A DNA stretch of 64,000 bases from Candidatus Hydrothermarchaeum profundi. Its GTDB lineage: Archaea; Hydrothermarchaeota; Hydrothermarchaeia; Hydrothermarchaeales; Hydrothermarchaeaceae. A model generated the notes under the pieces. It worked only from the letters and a program-made list of their open reading frames with translations, was not told the origin of the DNA and did no database searches. Each line of letters opens with the position of its first letter. The stretch's first letter is position 1. The DNA lies in NCBI GenBank assembly GCA_002011125.2, contig MTMF02000009.1, positions 1,518,989 through 1,582,988 of the forward strand, written 5' to 3'. Positions 35,399-45,045 of this stretch are shown here, one piece after another. A program made the translations under genes and the position numbers.

Positions 35399-36329
35399 AC
35401 TTGAACACACTTCTGCGTAACAAGAAATATATTACTATAGGTAGGAGAGCTAGTCCCATGCCAAGTGAAAACTCTGGCACAGGAGGAGCTTGGAGATCAA
35501 ATTGATCATAAAACGTCCAAGTAGCTCCGCCGTCAGTAGACACATAAATAGTAGCTAATCCCGTAGCGGCTCCGGAAAGAGAACATCCTGTATCATAATC
35601 GGAGAAAGTCCCTGTAGCGCTAGCGGTTAAGCCAAGCTGAGTACAGATAGTAGATCCGTCAGAAGCATTTACCTTCATATCAATAACTTGGTTGCTCCTC
35701 CAGCCTGATCCACTTACATTTAACACTTCATTTGTATACCATGTACCTCCTGTGCTATTAGGTGGAGCAGGGTCTCTAGAATCATAGAGACTACCAAAGG
35801 TTACATTAACCCATATCTGAGTCACTCTATTTTCAGTCATGCCGCCGCTATTACTACTACGAGTACCGACTTGAAGGCTGTTGATGTCAGACCAAGTCCA
35901 GTTATTAAGGGTATTAGGATTAGTTGGCCAGCTCTCACTATACAAGACATAAGAAGTAGTGAGTGAATATTCTGTTCCGAGATACTGTGTTGCACCTGTA
36001 TAAATAAAAATAGTAGCCAATTCATTTCCGAGGGTTCTTAAATACTGATAGACAGTTACATTGGATATAAATCTAGTCTGGGTGGAATCCTCAATGTTTA
36101 GGTAGTAGTCACGATTTCCAGCGGAGGTAGTGTAGAGATATGTGGTATCGCCGTCTTGAACAGTTTCATTTACGCATTCATAATAACTCCCTGCCGTACA
36201 GCCAACTCCTCCTGACCATCCAAATGAAACTCCATCTGCATTAGGCCTAAGAGTTAACTCTTCAGCACCAACACCTTTTGGTAAAATAAAAATCATTATA
36301 AATACTAAAGCAAAAGCTAATTTTTTCAT
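35385..36329 (-). CDS. Secreted protein with PEF-CTERM-type C-terminus
   Basis: 314 aa. The signal peptide is KKLAFALVFIMIFILPKGVGA. The body (about 25-280) is beta-rich with repeated N-x-S/T sequons and short aromatic strands; no domain was recognised. The C-terminus is PPVPEFSLGMGLALLP, then a helix and R-R: P-E-F, hydrophobic stretch, basic residues, which is the tripartite PEF-CTERM signal that archaeosortases remove while joining the protein to a lipid. No sortase-like gene is in the window. It is followed by the small Ig-like protein. Confidence 0.78.
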   Translation of the reverse strand: MKKLAFALVFIMIFILPKGVGAEELTLRPNADGVSFGWSGGVGCTAGSYYECVNETVQDGDTTYLYTTSAGNRDYYLNIEDSTQTRFISNVTVYQYLRTLGNELATIFIYTGATQYLGTEYSLTTSYVLYSESWPTNPNTLNNWTWSDINSLQVGTRSSNSGGMTENRVTQIWVNVTFGSLYDSRDPAPPNSTGGTWYTNEVLNVSGSGWRSNQVIDMKVNASDGSTICTQLGLTASATGTFSDYDTGCSLSGAATGLATIYVSTDGGATWTFYDQFDLQAPPVPEFSLGMGLALLPIVIYFLLRRSVFKYASP

Positions 36330-36413
36330 TCTTTTTTAATTTTAATTTTTACTAATATTTATAAATATAAGCTGTGCTTTATATCTAAAATTAAGAAAGT
36401 CCGAGGTTGTAGG

Positions 36414-39400
36414 ATGCTTTTTAAGTCAAAAGAAAAGAAGAATTTTGGAATTAGTATGAGGAGGAGAATTACATTAAATGCAGGTATACTTTGTTTCATA
36501 TTGTTATTAATTATTCCCTTTGCTGTCTCCTCTAGCCCTCCAACTATCACCCTAATAAGCCCGGAAAATGGTACAAATTTTACAACTACGAATAATATTA
36601 CGTTTGTGATTACTGTTACTGATGACGAAAACTTAAAGAACATAACGCTCTACCATAATATTTCCGGGGAATTCAAGGAAAATCTTACAAAAAACTTTGG
36701 TGAATTTGAAAAAGATGACAATACGCTCCTACTTTGCCATTTTAATGAGAATTACACCTGCGTAGATGGAGAAGTTGGAGTCAATCTTTCAACTTCTTTT
36801 GCACCAGGTAAATTCTTAGAGGGAGTTCTTATTAATAACTCAGACAACTTAACGTATTCAACGAATGGAAATTTCAATAAAAGCCAAGGAACAATAGAAT
36901 TTTGGGTTCAACTAACAGCTAACGCTTCGGACATAACAGATGAAGCACATTTCTTTACAATCGGAGATCCGGCCGACCCTAACTACGCAAACATGTTCGA
37001 CATATACTTAACATTCGACTGGTCCTTATGGATTCCTTACATATACTTTAGTGTAACTGACTATACAGGCAGCTCAAAATACGTGAGACAATCTGTATCA
37101 AGTTGGAAAGCTGGCGAATGGCATCATATCATAGCTATATGGGACTTAGATAACAATGTCACACCTCTTGGCAGTCGGCTTGAGCTATTCTTAAACGGCT
37201 CTAACAAAGGAAACCAGCATTACTATGATACAAGCGATATATATCAAGACTCGACCCCACCTTACATATTTATTGGGAGCTGGGTAGACAGTACGTTGCA
37301 GGCAAACTCAGTTATAGATGAACTCCGTATATCCGACAAAATCAGAAACGCCTCAGAAATAAATCAATCCTATTACAACGGGATCAAAACATATACCAAT
37401 GAAACAATACGGTGGACAATAGAGAATATTCCAGATGGAAACTATATTTGGAATGCTATAACCTACGACAATGAGTCTAACTTTGATTGGGGAAATACAA
37501 ACTATTCGTTTACTGTAGATATAACGCCACCGACTATTACTAATGTTACTATAGCACCAAATACCTCCGACGATATTGACCCAGGAGTCACAATCAATAT
37601 AACAGCTAATGTCAGCGATAGGCATGGCGTAGGTACAGTGCTCCTTCAATGGAAAGAAACAGGAGATTGGAATAATGTTACTATGACCAATATAGGTGGA
37701 AACGGCTATAATGCTTCCTTTGATATAGACTCAACTGGTGGAGTGTACTATTATAGGATCTGGGCAAACGATACTTTTGGAAATTCTAATTACTCCTCCA
37801 CCAAGAACATAACAGCAGAATGGGACTACACATGGTTGAGAACTCCTTCTGACCTAGGGACAGTAAACGGCTCCATCTACTCCGAGAAGAGTATAGGAGT
37901 CTTTACAATAGAGAATACGGGGGATGATATTCTAAGCTTCCAGCTATCTAGCGATTGGCCCTGGGACATATCATATAACATAACATCTCCTTTTACACTT
38001 GGCGCAAAAGAATCAGTTAGTATAAATGTTACCATAAAATTCGCAGATAGAGACGAAGAAAGGGAGATGAAGATCAACATAACAGCGTCACACGGTACTG
38101 AAACACCCTCTCCTACGTCAGCAGTAGTAAATGCTACTATAATTACTTACAGTGGGGGACCTTTCTTAGTATTGGACATTACAGAATATTCGGCCTCAGT
38201 ATCACAGAGCCAGATTTTCAACTTAACTGCGAGATTGAAAAATCTAGGAAATGAAAGCGCCACTAACACATGGATAAACTGGACACTAGCAAGCGGATGG
38301 GAGAATATAACAGGAAACATTAATTACTCTATTGGAGATGTGAACAGCGGGAAAACAGTATTCAGCATTCTAACTACGACTGTGGATGCAAACTCAGGGG
38401 CACCGGGAATATATACTATAAACGTTAGTGCTAGTTGCGCCCAAGGCGTAAATGCCAGCGACTCAGTTGTAATCGCAGTAAGCTGTAACGACTCAGATAA
38501 CATCTGTGGCTATGGTTGCACATATTTAACAGATGACGATTGCTCACCTCCATCTAGAGGCGGAGGAGGAGGCAGAGCACCAGCACCACCACCTATAAAG
38601 ATAATCGAGGTTCCTCCCCCAACGTATAGTCCGACTCTACTGCAAAGAAAGCTACTCTTACAAAGTCTAGAAAGCTTTGAAATAGTTCGAGGGCAAACCA
38701 GTTCTTTCATTATAAATGTTACTAACCCCTTTCCAAACTCTACTTTAGAAAACATTACTATACTTATTGAGGGATTCATAGAAGGCTACCTTGAAGTAAA
38801 CCCGGTACCCGAAGAAAAATTAGGCATTATGTTAGCGACAGATGAAGCCGTCACAATACCCTATAACCACACTAGAAGCTTCGAGGTAGTCGTTACTGCA
38901 CCAACATACGCTGAAAAGGGAGAATACCCATTAAACATCACAATTCTCGGCAAGGTGGTCTATATTGATTACCCCGTCACAATAAATGAGACAAGCGGAG
39001 CACCAATAACCACGAAAAACTTTACGCTAGATATGATAGAAACAAAAGTAATCCGCCTATTTGTGCACGCAGTAAGCAGAGAAGATGCACTTACAGGAAT
39101 AAGTAAAGGCGAAACCGCAGTCAGATACCTAGAAAATGCAGGACTACCAATAAAGCGAGTAACAAGATTGATAGAAGAAGCGAGAAATGCTTTAGCTCAG
39201 GGAGATTATGAGAGAGCAAAAGAACTTGGAGACGAAATTGAAAGAATAAAAGACACAGCATTCTCGACAAAAGAAAAGATAGAGGAACTAAAAAGAAAAG
39301 TAGCTGAAGCCGAAAGCGATAAAGGATTAAAAGTAATCAAGACGAAAGAACTTATAGATCTCGCTATAGCAGCCTTTGAGAGAGAGGCTTATTCTACAGC

Positions 39401-39977
39401 CTTTGAGAGAGTACAAGAAGCTGAACTAGTTTACTCTCTCGAAACCAAAGGAAAAGTAAACTACGCTAAGTTCTTCTTAGACTACTGGTGGGCAATATTT
39501 ATGGCCGTAGGTATTATTCTCGCAGGAGGAGCAATAGGCTATAATAGATACCTCACATCAGTAATCTCTACCCGGATAGAAGAAATAGACCTTAAAGAAA
39601 AAGCTATCATAGACCATATGGTGGAGGCTCAAGAGAAATACTACTTAGACAGAATTATGAGCAGGTCAGAGTATGAGGACACAATGAATGAATATCGCAG
39701 AAGACTAGCTGACCTTAAACGAAAAAGAACACAGCTAAAAACCGAAAGGGCAAGATTGCTAACTCCTAAGAAAACTTTAGAGGACCTAATAAGAGAAGAG
39801 AAAATGCTTCATGATATGATTAAGGACATTCAAACACAGTACTATATGATGAAGGCAATGGGACCAGAGGAATACCGAGAAATACTTGAAGGACTCACAA
39901 TGAGACGAGCAGAAGTAGAAGAAGAGATAGCCCTCATGGAGGCTAAGGTAGCTAAAGAGGAGAGGAGCAAAAGATGA
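36414..39977 (+). CDS. Large LamG-like surface protein with coiled-coil cytoplasmic tail
   Basis: 1187 aa from ATG 36414 (GAGGT upstream); a later ATG at 36456 would start directly at the signal sequence. Order: signal peptide (about 17-40), Ig-like strands, a LamG/concanavalin-like domain (about 105-305, SQGTIEFWVQL, NSVIDELRISD), Ig/CARDB-like domains (about 370-690) with many sequons, a glycine/proline linker (RGGGGGRAPAPPP), helical domain (about 880-1010), a transmembrane helix (YWWAIFMAVGIILAGGAIGY, about 1025-1044), then a coiled-coil cytoplasmic tail with a short SHOCT-like motif. It spans the envelope, so its tail may connect to the cell's interior. ATGA overlap couples it to the next gene. 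Confidence 0.82.
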   Translation: MLFKSKEKKNFGISMRRRITLNAGILCFILLLIIPFAVSSSPPTITLISPENGTNFTTTNNITFVITVTDDENLKNITLYHNISGEFKENLTKNFGEFEKDDNTLLLCHFNENYTCVDGEVGVNLSTSFAPGKFLEGVLINNSDNLTYSTNGNFNKSQGTIEFWVQLTANASDITDEAHFFTIGDPADPNYANMFDIYLTFDWSLWIPYIYFSVTDYTGSSKYVRQSVSSWKAGEWHHIIAIWDLDNNVTPLGSRLELFLNGSNKGNQHYYDTSDIYQDSTPPYIFIGSWVDSTLQANSVIDELRISDKIRNASEINQSYYNGIKTYTNETIRWTIENIPDGNYIWNAITYDNESNFDWGNTNYSFTVDITPPTITNVTIAPNTSDDIDPGVTINITANVSDRHGVGTVLLQWKETGDWNNVTMTNIGGNGYNASFDIDSTGGVYYYRIWANDTFGNSNYSSTKNITAEWDYTWLRTPSDLGTVNGSIYSEKSIGVFTIENTGDDILSFQLSSDWPWDISYNITSPFTLGAKESVSINVTIKFADRDEEREMKINITASHGTETPSPTSAVVNATIITYSGGPFLVLDITEYSASVSQSQIFNLTARLKNLGNESATNTWINWTLASGWENITGNINYSIGDVNSGKTVFSILTTTVDANSGAPGIYTINVSASCAQGVNASDSVVIAVSCNDSDNICGYGCTYLTDDDCSPPSRGGGGGRAPAPPPIKIIEVPPPTYSPTLLQRKLLLQSLESFEIVRGQTSSFIINVTNPFPNSTLENITILIEGFIEGYLEVNPVPEEKLGIMLATDEAVTIPYNHTRSFEVVVTAPTYAEKGEYPLNITILGKVVYIDYPVTINETSGAPITTKNFTLDMIETKVIRLFVHAVSREDALTGISKGETAVRYLENAGLPIKRVTRLIEEARNALAQGDYERAKELGDEIERIKDTAFSTKEKIEELKRKVAEAESDKGLKVIKTKELIDLAIAAFEREAYSTAFERVQEAELVYSLETKGKVNYAKFFLDYWWAIFMAVGIILAGGAIGYNRYLTSVISTRIEEIDLKEKAIIDHMVEAQEKYYLDRIMSRSEYEDTMNEYRRRLADLKRKRTQLKTERARLLTPKKTLEDLIREEKMLHDMIKDIQTQYYMMKAMGPEEYREILEGLTMRRAEVEEEIALMEAKVAKEERSKR

Positions 39978-40753
39978 AGTATCTTGTAGCCCTACTAGTA
40001 ATATTTATCATAATCCCTAATGTATTTGCTCAAACCATAGCAGAAAATGCTGAAGAGGCCCTCAATAAAGCTAGAGAAGACATGCTAGAAATGGCTGGAC
40101 TCGGTTTTAGCATTGAATATGTTAATGACACTCTCCAAAAAGCAGAGAAAGCGATGGAAGAAGGAAACTATGAGCTAGTGATAGAAAATGCTAAAAAGAT
40201 AGCTGAGAGAAAGGAGGATGCACTACGCATAAGAGATTCTCTCAGAGCATTAGCACTCAGGATAACGGAAGTCAAGAATCTCGGTCTAAACACAAGCCGG
40301 GCAGAGGAATACTTTGAGAAAGCCGAGAGATCCTTTCAAAGGGAAAACTACGATGAAGCAGAAGACTGGATTTTCCAAGCAAATAAGTATCTTTATGATG
40401 TCGAGGCAGAATACACCTTACTTAGAGCCAGATATGATGCCGCAAAGGAAAACATATCTGTGTTCTTAAGCGAGAACGGGGGGAAGATTATCTTAGCTCT
40501 CATTATAGTGAGTACAATAACATTAGTATCTTACAGGTATATCCGGCGAGAGCGAAGCGAGAAAAAATTAAAAGACTTAGAACTGGAAAAAGAAGTCATT
40601 AAAGAGATGATAAAAAAGACCCAAGAAAAATATTTCAAAAAAGGAGAGATATCCCGCAATAGCTACGAAGCTAGGATAAAGAAATATAGGGAAAGGCTAC
40701 GAGAGATAGAAGAGGAAGTCCCAATATTAAAGAAACAACTAGGGCTAGCGTAA
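39974..40753 (+). CDS. Membrane-spanning helical protein with SHOCT-like tail
   Basis: 259 aa. A signal peptide (YLVALLVIFIIIPNVFA) is followed by two pairs of charged helices outside, a transmembrane helix at about 168-186 (IILALIIVSTITLVSYRYI) and a cytoplasmic coiled-coil tail. The tail reads EKYFKKGEISRNSYEARIKK, a SHOCT-like segment also seen in the large neighbour and in the MinD-like protein at 45046. It starts in the stop of the LamG-like gene; the two may form one complex. Confidence 0.78.
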   Translation: MKYLVALLVIFIIIPNVFAQTIAENAEEALNKAREDMLEMAGLGFSIEYVNDTLQKAEKAMEEGNYELVIENAKKIAERKEDALRIRDSLRALALRITEVKNLGLNTSRAEEYFEKAERSFQRENYDEAEDWIFQANKYLYDVEAEYTLLRARYDAAKENISVFLSENGGKIILALIIVSTITLVSYRYIRRERSEKKLKDLELEKEVIKEMIKKTQEKYFKKGEISRNSYEARIKKYRERLREIEEEVPILKKQLGLA

Positions 40754-40771
40754 AGAATCCTTTTTCGATCC

Positions 40772-41506
40772 TTAGAATTCTCCGAAAACCTTCTGCGTGG
40801 GATAGACTACGATGCCTTTCTGGCTTATAATTTCCATAGGAACTATCTTTCTCTGAAATTTAGCTCCTCTCATCTTTAAGACTTCTATAGCGCTTTCTCG
40901 TCTCTCTCCCTTCCTTATATTGTATAAAACAATCACGCCGTCAGCTAAGAACTCTTCCACGCCGCTCCTACTATACCTTGTAGGATCGGTCTCTGTCTCA
41001 GTTATCAAGAATGATGTAGCATTCAGGCTTTCTAGATATCTAAAAAGTTGCTCTGCATACATCCTATAATTCCTTTCATTACCATAAAAAGCGGTAGAAA
41101 TCGATGACAGCGAATCAATCACTATCCGATCGGGCTTAAAGCCTTCTGGAAGGAAGACAGGATCTGCTTCAATTAGAAGCTCTTTTCTAGCTTTTTCAAG
41201 CAAAGCTTCCACTGTTCTACTAACCTCCAAAGGATCATAGCGCTTTATTACAAGGAGTCCTTTCTCCTCCAACTCTTCCGGATTCCAGCCGAAATCACGC
41301 ATATGCATTCTAAGCTTTTCCTCAGACTCCTCAAAACTCATGTACAGACATTTCTCGCCCTGTAATGCTGCATAATTCAATGTCTGAAGACAAAAAATTG
41401 TTTTACCGCTTCCAGGACCGCCTGCAACTAGAACGGATACTCCTTTAGGTATCCCCTTCTCAAAAAGTTCATCAAACCCAGGTACACCTGTTTTTATCCA
41501 ATCCAT
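40772..41506 (-). CDS. KaiC-like ATPase
   Basis: 244 aa single KaiC domain. TGVPGFDELFEKGIPKG (about 6-22) opens it, then the Walker A GGPGSGKT, the YMSFEESEEKLRMHM segment with its glutamates, and RIVIDSLSSI (Walker B). A TTTAAATAAA-like TATA stretch about 25 nt before the ATG fits a leaderless message. The family acts in archaea as a nucleotide-dependent signal or assembly protein; the partner here is unknown. It lies between the SHOCT-tail genes and a membrane protein operon. Confidence 0.9.
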   Translation of the reverse strand: MDWIKTGVPGFDELFEKGIPKGVSVLVAGGPGSGKTIFCLQTLNYAALQGEKCLYMSFEESEEKLRMHMRDFGWNPEELEEKGLLVIKRYDPLEVSRTVEALLEKARKELLIEADPVFLPEGFKPDRIVIDSLSSISTAFYGNERNYRMYAEQLFRYLESLNATSFLITETETDPTRYSRSGVEEFLADGVIVLYNIRKGERRESAIEVLKMRGAKFQRKIVPMEIISQKGIVVYPTQKVFGEF

Positions 41507-41541
41507 ATTTATTAAAAATCATACTTTATTTAAATCCTTTT

Positions 41542-42258
41542 CTACACCCAGCTCAATATCAAAGCAACTTGCGTAAATACCATAGCGATGAATATAATAA
41601 ATAATATAACCGAAACCCTAGTAAACCGTCTCCTAAGTCTACCAAGGATATGACGAGAATTCGTAAACGGTTCGGTAACCTCGACATGTATGAGTATTCC
41701 TATAAGCACGAGAGAAAATATAACTCCGACATTTATTATGTGTCTTGCCCCAAAAGCATCACTATAATAAGCCATCGATGTTATAGTAGTAGTGGTGGTA
41801 GTAGTGGTAGTAGAAACCATACCAGCCATAGAGGTCGAAAAGGAGGCAAACGATACAAAAGACGTCCAAACATGAGGATGGTATGGAGGCACTGAGATTA
41901 CCTTTTCAAAAGATTCCTCTGAATTCTCTGCTAGCAATGTAAAAGTAATCTGATCTCCCAATTTCACAGAGTCTGGATAGACATATCTGTAATCCCTTCC
42001 TGAGAAAGGTTCGAGAAGAACCTCGCCTTCTACAACTTTTTTTCCATTAGCAAAAAGTTTGAAGCTGTAAGGAACTGGATTTAGTTCATAGTTCTTAAGT
42101 TTAAAAGCGACTGTAATAGGCATTCCATCAGTTGGTACTTGTGGAAAAGTCATTATGCTTACCGGCTCCGCGAAATCATAAAGACTTACAGAAAAAATGC
42201 TTAAGATGCCTATAACAAGCCACAGCCCAGCAATCCTAAACAGTAGCTTTCTTGTCAT
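41542..42258 (-). CDS. Membrane protein with Ig-like ectodomain and poly-threonine tract
   Basis: 238 aa. N-terminal helix about 5-27, beta sandwich about 35-130 (GMPITVAFKLKNYELNPVP), a linker of nine threonines (about residues 149-157), then helices at about 173-192 and 213-236. The threonines come from an imperfect ACT/ACC triplet repeat at 41785-41814. It starts inside the stop of the small HTH gene (ATGA). Function unknown. Confidence 0.75.
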   Translation of the reverse strand: MTRKLLFRIAGLWLVIGILSIFSVSLYDFAEPVSIMTFPQVPTDGMPITVAFKLKNYELNPVPYSFKLFANGKKVVEGEVLLEPFSGRDYRYVYPDSVKLGDQITFTLLAENSEESFEKVISVPPYHPHVWTSFVSFASFSTSMAGMVSTTTTTTTTTITSMAYYSDAFGARHIINVGVIFSLVLIGILIHVEVTEPFTNSRHILGRLRRRFTRVSVILFIIFIAMVFTQVALILSWV

Positions 42259-42413
42259 TCAGCCTCCTCCAAAAGCCCTTTATTTCTTAGCTCTTCAAAG
42301 ACTTCTAAAATTAGGCTTGCTGGAATTCCCATTTCCTCAGCTAAATCTGATGGGCTTACTTCTGCTTTCTCTGATAGTATCATTAACACTAAATCTTCTA
42401 AGCTTTTTGCCAT
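42255..42413 (-). CDS. 52-aa winged-helix protein, operon leader
   Basis: A 53-codon frame from ATG 42413 ends with TGA that overlaps the ATG of the membrane protein gene (ATGA). The product is helical, with a compact HTH (LMILSEKAEVSPSDLAEEMG, about 10-29, then ILEVFEELRNKGLL), as in small ArsR/MarR-like DNA-binding or protein-binding domains. A TATATA (42446-42451) and a 12-bp palindrome upstream fit a controlled promoter. It may regulate its own operon; inference. Confidence 0.65.
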   Translation of the reverse strand: MAKSLEDLVLMILSEKAEVSPSDLAEEMGIPASLILEVFEELRNKGLLEEAE

Positions 42414-42445
42414 TAGTCTTCGTATATCTTTTTAGAAATTAACGT

Positions 42446-42570
42446 ATATAAGCTTTATTTTGCAAAATATTACACATATATCCTATTTTTTAAAAAATGA
42501 TTTAGAATCGAATCGATTTATTCAAAAGAATTTCACAGACCCCTAGAATTATGTGAAAAAAAATTCACAA
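42446..42570. promoter_or_regulatory. Palindrome-rich control region upstream of the winged-helix operon
   Basis: TATATA at 42446-42451 is followed upstream (for the minus strand) by a perfect 12-bp palindrome ATTTTGCAAAAT (42457-42468), a TTACACATATA at 42470-42480, a TTCACA at 42532-42537 and a perfect TGTGAA-N6-TTCACA (42552-42569). The half-site also occurs upstream of the winged-helix gene at 47965 and the CWB2 protein at 50083. These are plausible operators for the small HTH proteins nearby. Confidence 0.5.
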
Positions 42571-42606
42571 AAACTAGAAACTAAATAGCTGTCTCCTTTT
42601 CAATTG

Positions 42607-43260
42607 CTACGCTATCTTCTCAAGAGTCTTTAAAGCCTCAGCTACCTTTCTTCCTTTCTCGCTAAGAGTATATTTTTTCTTAGAATCCTGCTGGACGATG
42701 CCTGCCTCCTTAAGTTTTCTCAAATGAAAGCTCAGCTTTGTATGATCTCCTACGCCCAATTCCTCAAATATACCCATAAAACTCGATTTACCTTGAAGGA
42801 GAAGATACTCTATAGCAGCTCTTCTAATAGGATTAGATAATGATGAGGCAATTTCCTGTATACTAGACTCCTTAGAAGTTGAAAGCCTCTCGCTGAACTT
42901 GGCCTCCTCCAATGCTCTTCGTACTGCAACTTGTACTTCGTTAAGCTTAAAAGGCTTTGAGATATAATCGCTAGCCCCTATCTTCATGGCTTCAACTGCG
43001 CTCTCGATCGTAGCGAAGGCGGTGATTACTATAACTCTTGTCTTTGGTTTAATTTTCATTACCTCCCTAAGAACATCCATACCGCTTATACCCGGCATCA
43101 TCAAATCTGTCAATACCACATCAAAATCTCTCTCCCGAATAAACTCCAATGCCTCTTCACCAGAACTAGCCGTTGTAATATTATATCCCTCACTTCTAAG
43201 CATCTCAGCAATATCATCCCGCATCTGAGGATCATCATCAACCACGAGTATCTCCGCCAT
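42607..43260 (-). CDS. Response regulator with winged-helix DNA-binding output domain
   Basis: 217 aa. The receiver is at about 1-118 (VVDDDPQM, DVVLTDLMMPGISG, ITAFATIES, SKPFKLNEV). The output domain at about 140-215 is an ArsR-like winged helix (SNPIRRAAIEYLLL, HTKLSFHLRKLKEAGIV), typical of archaeal regulators. DNA-binding response regulators are less common in archaea than single receivers. AGAGGGAT stands before the start. It is the regulator of the Cache kinase encoded upstream (43264-45033). Confidence 0.93.
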   Translation of the reverse strand: MAEILVVDDDPQMRDDIAEMLRSEGYNITTASSGEEALEFIRERDFDVVLTDLMMPGISGMDVLREVMKIKPKTRVIVITAFATIESAVEAMKIGASDYISKPFKLNEVQVAVRRALEEAKFSERLSTSKESSIQEIASSLSNPIRRAAIEYLLLQGKSSFMGIFEELGVGDHTKLSFHLRKLKEAGIVQQDSKKKYTLSEKGRKVAEALKTLEKIA

Positions 43261-43263
43261 TTT

Positions 43264-45033
43264 TTATCCCTCTGCTGGCAGTTTAATAATAAATATTGTG
43301 CCTTTATTAACTTCACTCTCAACTTCAATCTTTCCTTTATGTGCATCCACTATCTTATAGCTTATCGATAAACCTAAGCCCGTCCCTCTTCCTACCTTGC
43401 GTGTAGTGAAGAACGGATCAAAAATCCTGCTAAGGTCCTCTTTTCTTATCCCCACACCTGTATCAGCTATTCGTATCTCTACTATGTTTCTATAAAATCT
43501 TGTTACTAAAGTTAATGTCCCTCCATTTGGCATAGCTTGACAAGCATTAGTTATAATATTTACAAAGACCTGTTGAAGCTGAATGGGATCCGCAAGTATT
43601 TCTGGAAGTTGCTTATCGTAGTCTTTTACTACTTTAACTTTTTTTAGCTCGTGTTTTGTAAGCTCTAAACTTCGATCAAGCAACAAGTTTACGTCAATAT
43701 ACTCCGGGTGGAACTCTGGTGCTCTTGAAAAGTCAAGTAAATTTCTGACAATCCTTGAAGCCCTCTGAACATTCTCCTCTATAACCTCCAATCTCTTAGC
43801 ATATTTCCCATTAACTTCTCTCATAAGCATCTGAGCGTTATTAGAAATATTCGTGAGAGGATTGTTTATTTCATGCGCTACACCTGCTGCAAGTTGCCCG
43901 AGAGAAGCTAGTTTCTCAGACTGAACTAACTGCCTTTGGCTCTCCTCTAAACTTTTAACCATCGAATTAAAAGCCGCCGCTAACTCTCCAATCTCGTCCT
44001 TAGACTTTACATTAAACCTGTATCTAAGGTTCCCTTTCCCAACCTCCTTAACGCCCTCAACAAGCTCCATTATCGGCTTTGTAATAGTAGATGTCAATAC
44101 AGGTATTAAAGCGAGCAGAGCAATGGTCAAAAACACGCCCATTTTAATCAGATTTTCCTTAAGCGAATTCGCAGGGGCAAAGGCTTCATCAGTAGCCATC
44201 TCAGCTAAGATGCACAGCTCTCTCTCAGGAAGCCACCTAAATGAGCCTAGTACCGATATTCCCTGGTGATTCTCATATATGCTCTGGCCACTATTGCCTT
44301 TAAGGCAGTTGTCTATCCCATAGCTATGAATTTCGCTAGTCAGCGGCCTACCAGATTTAAATTTAGGCTCAGATATTAGGTAATGATACTTGTTAACTAA
44401 ATATATCACCCCGGTTTCTCCGATTAAGGTCTTCTTGCGAGTTAGCTCATCAAGCATTTGAAGATCTAAGTCCGCAGCTATAACTCCTAAGGTTACTCCA
44501 TTACTATCAGCAAGGGGGGAAGCTATAACCATCGTGGGACTGCTTCCTTCTCTAGGAATAAAAATATTCTGAACATATGCCTCCTTTAGCCCCCAAATAA
44601 AATAAGGGTAGTTGGATATGTTTCTACCCTCCTCATTTTCAGAGGTAGATAATAATACTACGCCATCACGTCCTATCAGTGATATCCCATCAATGCCTGG
44701 CTGGGACTCAACGGTCCCACTAAAAAGATCCTTAACTTCTTCATAGGCTCTCATATATACGGGATCTGCTTTAATACGTGAAGTGGCTAAAATTGGAGCG
44801 TTCTTCTCCAATATCGGCGAGAAAGTAAGGAGTCTTAATGCATCTATATTCTTTCCAAGCCAGAGGTCCAATTCGCCCTCTTGCATCTGAGTAGCGGTAT
44901 CTAGGTAACTAAAGGTTTGTCTTTCTATTGCTTCCTTTCCATTTTCATATAATGCGTATCCTACAATGCTTAAAGGGAGTATAGATAAGCTTAAAAAATA
45001 TAACACAAGCTTAGATGTAAGCGAGATTTTCAT
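43264..45033 (-). CDS. dCache-HAMP membrane histidine kinase
   Basis: 589 aa, start ATG 45033 with AGGAGGGG upstream. Helix 1 (about 10-28), extracellular dCache domain (about 35-275), helix 2 (about 290-310), HAMP (about 310-362), HisKA with phospho-His near 387 ([12 protein letters not shown], the NtrB/ZraS-like form), and ATPase (about 475-588, [13 protein letters not shown]). It is closely related in plan to the kinase at 29468. It forms an operon with the HTH-type regulator and the MinD-like gene. Confidence 0.93.
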   Translation of the reverse strand: MKISLTSKLVLYFLSLSILPLSIVGYALYENGKEAIERQTFSYLDTATQMQEGELDLWLGKNIDALRLLTFSPILEKNAPILATSRIKADPVYMRAYEEVKDLFSGTVESQPGIDGISLIGRDGVVLLSTSENEEGRNISNYPYFIWGLKEAYVQNIFIPREGSSPTMVIASPLADSNGVTLGVIAADLDLQMLDELTRKKTLIGETGVIYLVNKYHYLISEPKFKSGRPLTSEIHSYGIDNCLKGNSGQSIYENHQGISVLGSFRWLPERELCILAEMATDEAFAPANSLKENLIKMGVFLTIALLALIPVLTSTITKPIMELVEGVKEVGKGNLRYRFNVKSKDEIGELAAAFNSMVKSLEESQRQLVQSEKLASLGQLAAGVAHEINNPLTNISNNAQMLMREVNGKYAKRLEVIEENVQRASRIVRNLLDFSRAPEFHPEYIDVNLLLDRSLELTKHELKKVKVVKDYDKQLPEILADPIQLQQVFVNIITNACQAMPNGGTLTLVTRFYRNIVEIRIADTGVGIRKEDLSRIFDPFFTTRKVGRGTGLGLSISYKIVDAHKGKIEVESEVNKGTIFIIKLPAEG

Positions 45034-45045
45034 AGAACCCCCTCC

